This document shows, piece by piece, positions 5,045 through 12,605 of a stretch of DNA of 14,385 nucleotides. A program made the position numbers and the translations under genes. Where the stretch lies: contig JAFQSI010000092.1 of the NCBI GenBank assembly GCA_017409645.1, forward strand, positions 1 through 14,385, read 5' to 3'. Source of the DNA: Oscillospiraceae bacterium. GTDB taxonomy: Bacteria; Bacillota; Clostridia; Oscillospirales; Oscillospiraceae. Below the pieces are notes generated by a model that was given only the letters and a program-made list of their open reading frames with translations, searched no databases and was not told where the DNA came from. Position 1 is the stretch's first letter. Each line of letters opens with the position of its first letter.

Positions 5045-7000
5045 TTACTTCATCCCCCTTACAGCGTTTTTGCCCATCTTGATCATGGTGACCAGAGGGA
5101 TCTTGGAGGAGCAGATGTACTCGCAGCAGCGGCACTCCATGCAGTCCATGATGTTCTTCTCCTTCAGCGCGGCGGGATCGCCGGAGAGCTTGGCGAAGTA
5201 CAGGGGCTGCAGCTCCATGGGACACACATCCACACAGCGGCCGCACTTGATGCACTCGTTGGGCACGGAGTGGTCGGTGTCGATGGCGATGATGCCGTTG
5301 GAGCCCTTCATGATGGGGGTGTCCAGGGTGGTCTGGGGGAAGCCCATCATGGGACCGCCGGCCTTGACGGTCACGTCCTCGCCCTGGATGCCGCCGCAGG
5401 CAGCGACCAGCTCAGCGGCAGAGGTGCCGATCTTCACGATGAAGTTCTTGGGATCGGGGATGTACGGGCCTGTGACGGTGGTGATTCTCTCAACCAGGGG
5501 CATGCCGGTCTTGATGGCGTCGGCGATGGCCTTGACGGTGGAGACGTTGCAGACGCAGGCGCCCACATCGGCGGGCAGCTTGCCGGAGGGGACGGAGCGG
5601 CCCATGGCCCGCTTGATGAGCATTTTCTCACCGCCCTGGGGGTACTGGGTGGAGACTTCCAGGACCTCCATGCCCTCGATGTCCGCGACCTTGCTCTTCA
5701 GCAGCTCGATGGCGTCGGGCTTGTTCTCCTCGATGACGATGACGCCCTTGGGGGCGGCCACGGTCTTCATGACGGCCTTCAGGCCGTAGACGATCTCGTC
5801 GGCGTACTCCAGCAGCATCCGGTGGTCGGCGGTCAGCATGGGCTCGCACTCACAGGCGTTGACCAGCACGGCGTCGATGGGCTTGCCGGGGTTCAGCTTG
5901 ACGTAGGTGGGGAAGCCTGCACCGCCCATACCGACGATACCGGCATTCTTGACGATGTCGATGACCTCAGCGGGGGTCAGCTCGTCGATGTCCTTATTGG
6001 GCTTGACGGACTCGTGCAGCTCGTTCTTGAAGTCGTTCTCCACCACGACGGCCAGGCACTTGCCCCGGGAGGCGTGGGGACGCTCCTCGATGGCGATGAC
6101 CTTACCGCTGATGGAGGAATGGATGGGAGCGGAGATGAAGCCGGCCTGCTCGCCCAGCTTCTGGCCCACCTTCACATAGTCGCCGACCTCCACGCAGGCG
6201 TTCGCAGGAGCGCCCAGATGCATGGACAGGGGGAACACGGCAACTTTAGGCTCGGGGAAGCGGACCAGGGGCAGGGATTCGGTGCGCTCCTTGCCCTCGA
6301 CAGGGTGGACGCCGCCGTACCAGCCGTCGAAGCGCTTCTCGCGGATGGACTTGACATAGTCATTGATGACCTTGAAATTGACCTTGGACCAGTCGCGCAG
6401 CTGCACGGGGGCGGAGGTCAGTTCCTCCAGACGGCCCTGGGCCGCCAGACGCTGCTGGATCTTCTCCCAGGCGCAGTCCTTGTCGGGGCTGACCTCGCAC
6501 TTGCCGTTCTTCGCGCCGCCACACTGGCCGTTCACCAGGCTCTTGGAGCAGTCGACGATGGGGCAGATGCCGCCGGTCAGGTTCAGATAGCACTGTGCGC
6601 AGGCGTCACATGCCTTCTTGGTCAGGGCCATGCCGTGATGGCCGGTGTAGTTCAGGGAGTTGCAGGCCGCATAGACGGGGACCTCGGCAATGCTCGCGAT
6701 GGTCTGAACGCCCAGGCCGCAGGACACGACAAAGATGCTCTCGGTATCCTCGGGGATCAGGTCGATCAGCTTCCTGTCGGTCTGAGTCTTGTTGCACAGG
6801 AAATCGATCCGTGCGGAGCCCGTGACGGTCTTGCCCTGTTCGGCAGCCAGCTTCACAAATGCTTCGCAATCGGGCTCATCCAGCGTTTCAAATTCCTTGA
6901 AACACTTGTTGCAGGCCAGGACGAAGATCTTGTCGGTACCGGCCAGGACGCCGGACAGCTCTTCGGCCGCCTTCAACTTATACTTGGTATAGTTTTCCAA
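5045..7000 (-). CDS. MetV-RnfC fusion protein (RnfC2-like electron-input subunit)
   Basis: This 651-residue protein has two parts. Residues 1 to about 205 resemble MetV: ACNKC (29-33), Cys69, Cys94, CDACAQC (131-137), GGICP (Cys146), Cys151, NGQCGG (Cys160), GKCEV (Cys168) and Cys176. Residues from about 225 resemble RnfC/RnfC2: GMGGAGFPTYVKL at 357-369 and NACECEPMLTADHR at 381-394, features of the NADH/FMN region. Two [4Fe-4S] motifs follow, CIKCGRCVDVCP (583-594) and CMECRCCEYIC (620-630). There are no membrane helices. The predicted role is NADH oxidation and electron transfer to MetV/MetF. The start codon is TTG (6998-7000) after AAGGAAGGTGA. An in-frame TAA lies eight codons upstream and the first internal Met is near residue 124, so TTG is the only reasonable start. 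A sequencing error joining two genes is unlikely because the frame is continuous with no stop or gap. Confidence 0.9.
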   Translation of the reverse strand: MENYTKYKLKAAEELSGVLAGTDKIFVLACNKCFKEFETLDEPDCEAFVKLAAEQGKTVTGSARIDFLCNKTQTDRKLIDLIPEDTESIFVVSCGLGVQTIASIAEVPVYAACNSLNYTGHHGMALTKKACDACAQCYLNLTGGICPIVDCSKSLVNGQCGGAKNGKCEVSPDKDCAWEKIQQRLAAQGRLEELTSAPVQLRDWSKVNFKVINDYVKSIREKRFDGWYGGVHPVEGKERTESLPLVRFPEPKVAVFPLSMHLGAPANACVEVGDYVKVGQKLGEQAGFISAPIHSSISGKVIAIEERPHASRGKCLAVVVENDFKNELHESVKPNKDIDELTPAEVIDIVKNAGIVGMGGAGFPTYVKLNPGKPIDAVLVNACECEPMLTADHRMLLEYADEIVYGLKAVMKTVAAPKGVIVIEENKPDAIELLKSKVADIEGMEVLEVSTQYPQGGEKMLIKRAMGRSVPSGKLPADVGACVCNVSTVKAIADAIKTGMPLVERITTVTGPYIPDPKNFIVKIGTSAAELVAACGGIQGEDVTVKAGGPMMGFPQTTLDTPIMKGSNGIIAIDTDHSVPNECIKCGRCVDVCPMELQPLYFAKLSGDPAALKEKNIMDCMECRCCEYICSSKIPLVTMIKMGKNAVRGMK

Positions 7001-7035
7001 TTGCTCACCTTCCTTACAATTTTATCCGTAAACCG

Positions 7036-7087
7036 CTGCCCCGGAGGGCAGTTGAAGTTTCCTCTGTGTCATTTGCCTGATGACACA
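7036..7087 (-). promoter_or_regulatory. Structured 5' leader of the metV-rnfC operon
   Basis: If transcription starts about seven bases after the -10 box, the leader is about 85 nucleotides. It would begin with an 8-bp hairpin (TGTGTCAT at 7065-7072 pairing with ATGACACA at 7080-7087). A second stem of 6 bp follows (CTGCCC/GGGCAG, 7036-7051) with a four-base loop. I do not recognise a SAM, THF or cobalamin riboswitch. The structure may only stabilise the mRNA. Confidence 0.35.
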
Positions 7088-7092
7088 CAATC

Positions 7093-7121
7093 AGTATAAC
7101 ATATATCGATACTGATTTCCA
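7093..7121 (-). promoter_or_regulatory. Promoter of the metV-rnfC/metV/metF operon
   Basis: On the minus strand TGGAAA (7121-7116) and TATACT (7098-7093) are 17 bases apart. The -10 box has one mismatch to consensus and the -35 box two. It lies about 93 bases upstream of the TTG start. Confidence 0.6.
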
Positions 7122-7377
7122 GTGTTATCTTTGCATTTCGACAGGCAAAAGGGGATTTTTTCCAGTCGGCATTTTCCCCCGCTCCCCCGGGTGAAAGGCC
7201 TGCACTGCCCTTCCCACGCCGACATTTGATGTTTGGCTGTATACATGTTTTTGCATAATCCTGAAAGCGCAGGGAGAAACTTGTAACCTGAATGTCATTT
7301 CCGTGGGAAAAATCCACAAAACCCCCGCCGGGGCCGGGAAGCTTTATGGTCAAAAGGGCGTATTTTCCGGTTTGCTA

Positions 7378-7395
7378 TGAATAATTATACATTCA
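7378..7395 (+). promoter_or_regulatory. ARG box (ArgR/AhrC operator) upstream of argG
   Basis: TGAATAATTATACATTCA is an 18-bp near-palindrome with both TGAAT and ATTCA half sites intact, matching the ArgR operator consensus. It ends two bases before the -35 box. A second, weaker match (TGACAAATATGCATTATT, 7399-7416) follows after three bases, the usual spacing of paired ARG boxes, and would cover the -35 box and spacer. A third weak match lies at 7430-7447. ArgR with bound arginine would therefore repress the operon; the regulator gene is not in the window. Confidence 0.75.
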
Positions 7396-7397
7396 GC

Positions 7398-7426
7398 TTG
7401 ACAAATATGCATTATTTAGTTATAAT
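7398..7426 (+). promoter_or_regulatory. Consensus sigma-A promoter of the arginine operon
   Basis: TTGACA (7398-7403), a 17-base spacer and TATAAT (7421-7426) match consensus at all twelve positions. Transcription would begin near 7433, about 30 bases before the argG ATG, which leaves no room for a T-box or riboswitch. So strong a promoter next to an ARG box suggests control mainly by repression. Confidence 0.9.
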
Positions 7427-7462
7427 CCGTGCATAAATATTTCTTCATTGGAGGCATCCATC

Positions 7463-8686
<1,224 letters not shown>

Positions 8687-8750
8687 AATTGAAAATTGAT
8701 AATTGATAATTTTCCTTCATTATCAATTTTCAATTATCAATTATCAATTC
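8687..8750. repeat. AT-rich palindromic repeat, family C, copy 1 (argG-argH gap)
   Basis: Repeated ATTGATAATT units on the left pair with AATTATCAAT units on the right, around a centre TTTTCCTTCATT, giving a long A/T stem. It starts directly after the argG stop and ends 24 bases before argH, just ahead of the TAGGAG ribosome site. A related copy lies at 12519-12588 and shares the centre CCTTCATT and the right arm pattern TCAATTTTCAA. Its composition contrasts sharply with the GC-rich genes. Confidence 0.85.
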
Positions 8751-8774
8751 CAAACCAGTTAGGAGTTTTTTCAC

Positions 8775-10148
8775 ATGGCTAAGATGTGGGCTGGCCGTAC
8801 CGACGGCGCAACGGAGCAGATCGCGGACGATTTCAACTCCTCGATCCATTTTGACAGCCGGATGTACCGGCAGGATATCACCGGCTCCATGGCCCACGCG
8901 GCCATGCTGGCGGCGAAGAACATCATTACGAATGAGGACGCCGACCAGCTCATCGCAGGGCTGGAGGGCATCCTCAACGACCTGGATTCCGGCGCGCTGG
9001 AATTCGACATGACTTGCGAGGACATCCACATGTTCGTTGAGCAGGTGCTGACCCAGCGTCTGGGGGATGTGGGCAAGAAGCTCCACACCGCCCGGTCGAG
9101 AAACGATCAGGTGGCCCTGGACATCCGCATGTACCTGCGGGCCGAGATCGACGAGATCACCGGGCTTGTGACGGAGCTTGTCAAGGCCGTCACCGACAAG
9201 GCGGAAACCTACAAAGCCGCCATCATGCCCGGCTACACCCATCTGCAGCGGGCCCAGCCCATCACCTTCGGCCACCATCTGATGGCCTACGCCATGATGC
9301 TTCTGCGGGACCTTCAGCGGCTGGCCGACTGCCGCAAGAGAATGAACCTCTCCCCCATCGGCTGCTGCGCCCTGGCCGGCACCACCTACGACACGGACCG
9401 CTATTTCGAAGCCGAGCGCCTGGGCTTCGACGGCATCTGCCTGAATTCCCTGGACGGCGTCTCCGACCGGGATTTCTGCGCGGAGCTGATGAGCGCCATC
9501 GCCGTGCTGATGATGCACCTGTCCCGCTTCTCCGAGGAGATCATCCTGTGGAGTTCCTGGGAATTCAAATTCGTGGAGCTGAGCGACGCCTACACCACGG
9601 GCTCGAGCATCATGCCCCAGAAGAAGAACCCCGACATGGCCGAGTTGGTCCGGGGCAAGACGGGCCGGGTCTACGGCGACCTGATGGCCCTGCTGACCAC
9701 CCTGAAGGGCCTGCCCCTGGCCTACAACAAGGACATGCAGGAGGACAAGGAGGCCGTCTTCGACGCGGTGGACACCGTGAAGATGTGCCTGAAGGTCTTC
9801 ACCGGCATGGTGGCCACCATGACCGCCAACACCGCCAACATGAAGCTGGCGGCGCAGCGCGGCTTCATCAACGCCACGGACCTGGCTGACTATCTGGTGA
9901 AGAAGGACATGCCCTTCCGGTCCGCCTACAAAATTTCCGGTTCCCTGGTTGCCCTGTGCATCCGGGAAAACACCGTCCTGGAGCAGCTGCCCCTGGACAC
10001 CTACAAGACCTATTCCGATCTGTTTGAGGAGGACCTCTACGAGGCCATCGATCTCGTTGCCTGCGTGGAAAAGCGCATCAGCGTCGGCGGCCCCTCCGTC
10101 TCCCAGGTGGAGAAGCAGATCCAGTATGTAAAGGAAGTGATCGCGTGA
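8775..10148 (+). CDS. argH: Argininosuccinate lyase
   Basis: A 457-residue enzyme of the fumarase/aspartase superfamily, cleaving argininosuccinate to arginine and fumarate. The three superfamily regions are visible: TARSRNDQ at residues 105-112, GYTHLQRAQP at 153-162 (with the TH pair at 154-155), and the signature loop GSSIMPQKKNP at 276-286, which carries the catalytic serine. Length is typical for bacterial ArgH. The ATG has a TAGGAG ribosome site about nine bases upstream. Its TGA stop overlaps the GTG start of argC (sequence GTGA), so argC translation is probably coupled to argH. Confidence 0.97.
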   Translation: MAKMWAGRTDGATEQIADDFNSSIHFDSRMYRQDITGSMAHAAMLAAKNIITNEDADQLIAGLEGILNDLDSGALEFDMTCEDIHMFVEQVLTQRLGDVGKKLHTARSRNDQVALDIRMYLRAEIDEITGLVTELVKAVTDKAETYKAAIMPGYTHLQRAQPITFGHHLMAYAMMLLRDLQRLADCRKRMNLSPIGCCALAGTTYDTDRYFEAERLGFDGICLNSLDGVSDRDFCAELMSAIAVLMMHLSRFSEEIILWSSWEFKFVELSDAYTTGSSIMPQKKNPDMAELVRGKTGRVYGDLMALLTTLKGLPLAYNKDMQEDKEAVFDAVDTVKMCLKVFTGMVATMTANTANMKLAAQRGFINATDLADYLVKKDMPFRSAYKISGSLVALCIRENTVLEQLPLDTYKTYSDLFEEDLYEAIDLVACVEKRISVGGPSVSQVEKQIQYVKEVIA

Positions 10149-11062
10149 AGCGCGTATTCATCGACGGCAGCGCCGGAACCACCGGCCTGCGGATCGCGGA
10201 CCGTCTGGCGGGCCGGGAGGACCTTTCCATCCTGACCCTGAACGGCGACGCCCGAAAGGACCCCAAGGCCCGGCAGGAAGCCCTGTTTGAAAGCGATATC
10301 GCCTTCCTCTGCCTGCCCGACGCAGCGGCAAAGGAGGCCGTGGCCCTTGCAGAGGGTTCCAATGTCCGCATCATCGACACCTCCACCGCCCACCGCGTGA
10401 ACCCCGCCTGGGCCTACGGCTTCGCGGAGCTGTCCGATCAGCACCGACGCGCCATCGCAGAAAGCAGCCGTGTTGCAAATCCCGGCTGCCACGCCAGCGG
10501 CTTCATCGCTTCCGTCTGTCCTCTGGTCGCCAAGGGGATCATCGACAAGTCCTTCCCCCTGACTGCCTACTCCCTGACCGGCTACTCCGGCGGCGGCAAG
10601 AGCCTGATCGCCGAATATGAGGACGAAAACCGGGACATCCGCCACGAAAGCCACCGGATCTACGGTCTGCCTTTGCAGCACAAGCACCTGCCGGAGATGC
10701 AGAAGATCTGCGGCCTGGACCTGCCCCCCGTCTTCAGCCCCATCCTGGGCGACTTCTACGAGGGCATGGCCACCTCCGTGCTGCTCCCCGGCTTCGATGC
10801 CAACCGCGTGTGGAACGCCCTGGCGGAGCATTACGAGGGCCAGCGGATCGTCTCCGTCGCCCCCCTGGGCGGCGATGAGAGCGTGATCTACGCCTCCACC
10901 CTGGCGGGCAAGGACTCCATGCGCCTGATCGTCACCGGCCACGAGAACCAGGCCATGGTCACCGCCCTGTTCGACAACCTGGGCAAGGGTGCCTCCGGCG
11001 CCGCCATCCAGAACATGAACATCATGCTGGGCCTGGACGAGGCCACGGGCCTGAGCCTGTAA
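10145..11062 (+). CDS. argC: N-acetyl-gamma-glutamyl-phosphate reductase, type 2 (short form)
   Basis: A 305-residue NADPH-dependent reductase turning N-acetylglutamyl-phosphate into N-acetylglutamate semialdehyde. The dinucleotide-binding start is FIDGSAGTTGLRI (residues 5-17). The catalytic cysteine is Cys115 in NPGCHASGF. SLTGYSGGGKS and HKHLPEM (with likely catalytic histidine) follow. Its length, the DGSAGTTG start and the overall sequence fit the short 'type 2' ArgC (about 310 residues, argC_other) rather than the usual 340-residue type 1. The start is GTG at 10145, overlapping the argH stop by four bases; a purine-rich stretch GGAAGTGA just before it lies inside argH. An alternative start is not apparent. 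Confidence 0.95.
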   Translation: MKRVFIDGSAGTTGLRIADRLAGREDLSILTLNGDARKDPKARQEALFESDIAFLCLPDAAAKEAVALAEGSNVRIIDTSTAHRVNPAWAYGFAELSDQHRRAIAESSRVANPGCHASGFIASVCPLVAKGIIDKSFPLTAYSLTGYSGGGKSLIAEYEDENRDIRHESHRIYGLPLQHKHLPEMQKICGLDLPPVFSPILGDFYEGMATSVLLPGFDANRVWNALAEHYEGQRIVSVAPLGGDESVIYASTLAGKDSMRLIVTGHENQAMVTALFDNLGKGASGAAIQNMNIMLGLDEATGLSL

Positions 11063-11079
11063 TCTCGCACAACTTATCC

Positions 11080-11215
11080 GTAGGGGAGGGTCATGACCCT
11101 CCCGCCGAAATTCGCAGAATTTCGGATGTTCCGAAGGGACATAACATTATTTTCGCCTGACGGCGAAGGGATTTTGCTTCACAAAATCCCCGGGAGGGTC
11201 ATGACCCTCCCCTAC
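11080..11215. repeat. Large palindromic repeat, family A, copy in the argC-argJ gap
   Basis: Both arms carry GGAGGGTCATGACCCTCC between GTAGGGG and CCCCTAC ends. Inner hairpins are CCGAAATTCGCAGAATTTCGG in two halves, GTTCC-GAA-GGGAC, TTCGCC-TGAC-GGCGAA and GGGATTTTG...CAAAATCCC. The order of modules is the same as in the copy at 232, and the GAAGGGAC...CATAAC module also appears beside the array at 3395. The argJ reading frame stays open through it, which can mislead start prediction. Confidence 0.88.
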
Positions 11216-11237
11216 AAGTATCGAAAATTCCATACGG

Positions 11238-11263
11238 AAGGGAGGGGAAATCGCCCCTCCCTT
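11238..11263. repeat. GC-rich hairpin upstream of argJ
   Basis: AAGGGAGGGG (11238-11247) pairs perfectly with CCCCTCCCTT (11254-11263) around a six-base loop, 33 bases before the argJ start. No T tract follows, so it is not an obvious terminator. It may be another palindromic module or a leader structure. Confidence 0.6.
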
Positions 11264-11296
11264 GCGGACTTTCACCATATATTAGGAGAATTGACT

Positions 11297-12511
11297 ATGA
11301 AACTGATCACCGGCGGCGTCTGCGCCGCGAAAGGCTTCAAAGCCAACGGCATCCACTGCGGCATCCGCAAGAACCACTCCAAAAAAGACCTGGCGCTGAT
11401 CGTCTCCGACGTCCCCGCCTCCGCAGCCGCCGTCTACACCACCAACCTGGTCAAGGGCGCGCCCCTGACCGTCACCAAGCAGAACATTTCCAACGGCATC
11501 GCCCGGGCCGTCATCTGCAACTCCGGCAACGCCAACACCTGCAACGCCAACGGCATCGAGATCGCCGAGGGCATGTGCGCGCTCGTGGAGCAGCACACCG
11601 GCATCGCGGCCCATGATGTGGTGGTCGCTTCCACCGGCGTCATCGGCCAGCCCCTGGACCTGACCCCCATCGCGGGCGGCATGGCCGAGCTGGTTTCCGG
11701 TCTGTCCGTCCCCGGCGCAGCCGACGCTGCCCAGGCCATCATGACCACCGACACCATCCCCAAGGAGGTGGCCGTGGAGTTCGAGGTCGGCGGCAAAACC
11801 TGCCGCATGGGCGGCATCGCCAAGGGCAGCGGCATGATCCACCCCAACATGGCCACCATGCTGGTCTTCATCACTTCTGATGTCGCCATCAGCCCCGAAA
11901 TGCTGAACCTGGCTCTGAAGGGCGACGTCCCCAACACCTTCAACATGACCTCCGTGGACGGCGACACCTCCACCAACGACATGGTTTCCGTTCTGGCCAA
12001 CGGTCTGGCGGGCAACGAGCCCATCACCGGCGAGGGTGCCGATTTCGACACCTTCATGAAGGCCCTGAACACCATCACCGTCCACCTGTGCCGCCTGATC
12101 GCCGGCGACGGCGAGGGCGCCACCAAGCTCCTCGAGTGTACCGCCACCGGCGCGGACACCCTGGATGCTGCAAAGATCTCCGCCAAGAGCGTCATCACCT
12201 CCTCCCTCTTCAAGGCCGCCATGTTCGGCGCCGACGCCAACTGGGGAAGAGTCCTCTGCGCCATCGGCTACTCCGGCGCGGATGTGGACGTGAGCAAGAT
12301 CGGCGTCAGCTTCCGCAGCAATAAGGGCACCGTCACCGTCTGCGAAAACGGCGCGGGCATCCCCTTCTCCGAGGAGATCGCCAAGGAGATCCTCCTGGAA
12401 AAGGAGATCGAGATCCTCGTCACCCTGGGCAGCGGCCCCTACGCCGCCACCGCCTGGGGCTGCGACCTGACCTACGATTACGTCAAGATCAACGGCGACT
12501 ACCGCACCTAA
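11297..12511 (+). CDS. argJ: Glutamate N-acetyltransferase / ornithine acetyltransferase, ArgJ
   Basis: A 404-residue enzyme moving the acetyl group from acetylornithine to glutamate, so the acetyl group is recycled; many bacterial members also make acetylglutamate from acetyl-CoA. The proenzyme cleaves itself before a threonine: the motif KGSGMIHPNMATML (residues 176-189) places the cut between Ala186 and Thr187, giving alpha and beta chains. ASTGVIG at 111-117 supplies the oxyanion-hole Thr-Gly. The C-terminus NGDYRT is also family-typical. The ATG at 11297 has an AGGAGA ribosome site. The frame is open further upstream to 11093, but that extension is translated repeat DNA and lacks a ribosome site. 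ArgA is not seen, so a bifunctional role is plausible but unproven. Confidence 0.96.
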   Translation: MKLITGGVCAAKGFKANGIHCGIRKNHSKKDLALIVSDVPASAAAVYTTNLVKGAPLTVTKQNISNGIARAVICNSGNANTCNANGIEIAEGMCALVEQHTGIAAHDVVVASTGVIGQPLDLTPIAGGMAELVSGLSVPGAADAAQAIMTTDTIPKEVAVEFEVGGKTCRMGGIAKGSGMIHPNMATMLVFITSDVAISPEMLNLALKGDVPNTFNMTSVDGDTSTNDMVSVLANGLAGNEPITGEGADFDTFMKALNTITVHLCRLIAGDGEGATKLLECTATGADTLDAAKISAKSVITSSLFKAAMFGADANWGRVLCAIGYSGADVDVSKIGVSFRSNKGTVTVCENGAGIPFSEEIAKEILLEKEIEILVTLGSGPYAATAWGCDLTYDYVKINGDYRT

Positions 12512-12518
12512 AAGTATT

Positions 12519-12588
12519 TGAAAATTGATAATGGAAAATGGAAAATTACTTCCTTCATTTTCAATTTTCAACTTTCAATTTTCAATTC
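12519..12588. repeat. AT-rich palindromic repeat, family C, copy 2 (argJ-argB gap)
   Basis: A left arm built from GAAAATTGATAATGGAAAAT faces a right arm of TTTTCAATTTTCAACTTTC-type units around CTTCCTTCATT. It shares its centre and right-arm rhythm with the copy at 8687-8750 but its arms have drifted to more GAAAAT/ATTTTC units. It ends 17 bases before argB, just ahead of the AGAGGA ribosome site. Two overlapping frames run through it into the argB region and are artefacts. Confidence 0.82.
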
Positions 12589-12605
12589 AAAAGAGGATTT
12601 TTCTT

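Larger units (their letters stand above)
7001..7462. other. Divergent intergenic region between the metV-rnfC and argG operons
   Basis: These 462 bases carry the leftward leader and promoter (7036-7121) and the rightward ARG box and promoter (7378-7426). The central part, roughly 7125-7375, has no gene, RNA or strong repeat that I can recognise; it holds a short TGTATACA palindrome near 7237-7244 and C-rich and A-rich patches. ORFs here are short and lack ribosome sites. Confidence 0.6.

Noticed and set aside
4859..7099. 746-codon plus-strand open frame across metV-rnfC
   Set aside because: It is antisense to a gene with clear MetV and RnfC motifs. Its translation is a low-complexity mix of G, D, L, V, A and H typical of the shadow of a GC-rich gene, and it has no ribosome site.
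7001..7120. SAM or THF riboswitch ahead of metV-rnfC
   Set aside because: No conserved core of either class could be aligned to the roughly 85-nucleotide leader; only two simple hairpins are present.
7448..7462. Upstream TTG start for argG adding five residues
   Set aside because: It overlaps the GGAGG ribosome site that serves ATG 7463, and the family normally begins close to the SGGLDTS loop.
11282..12571. 429-codon minus-strand frame opposite argJ
   Set aside because: Shadow of argJ: the product is a G/D/V/A-rich string without recognisable domains, and argJ has complete family motifs on the other strand.
12525..12605. N-terminal extension of argB through the AT-rich repeat
   Set aside because: The extension encodes the repeat (phenylalanine, isoleucine and asparagine strings), lacks a ribosome site, and ATG 12606 has AGAGGA at the right distance.
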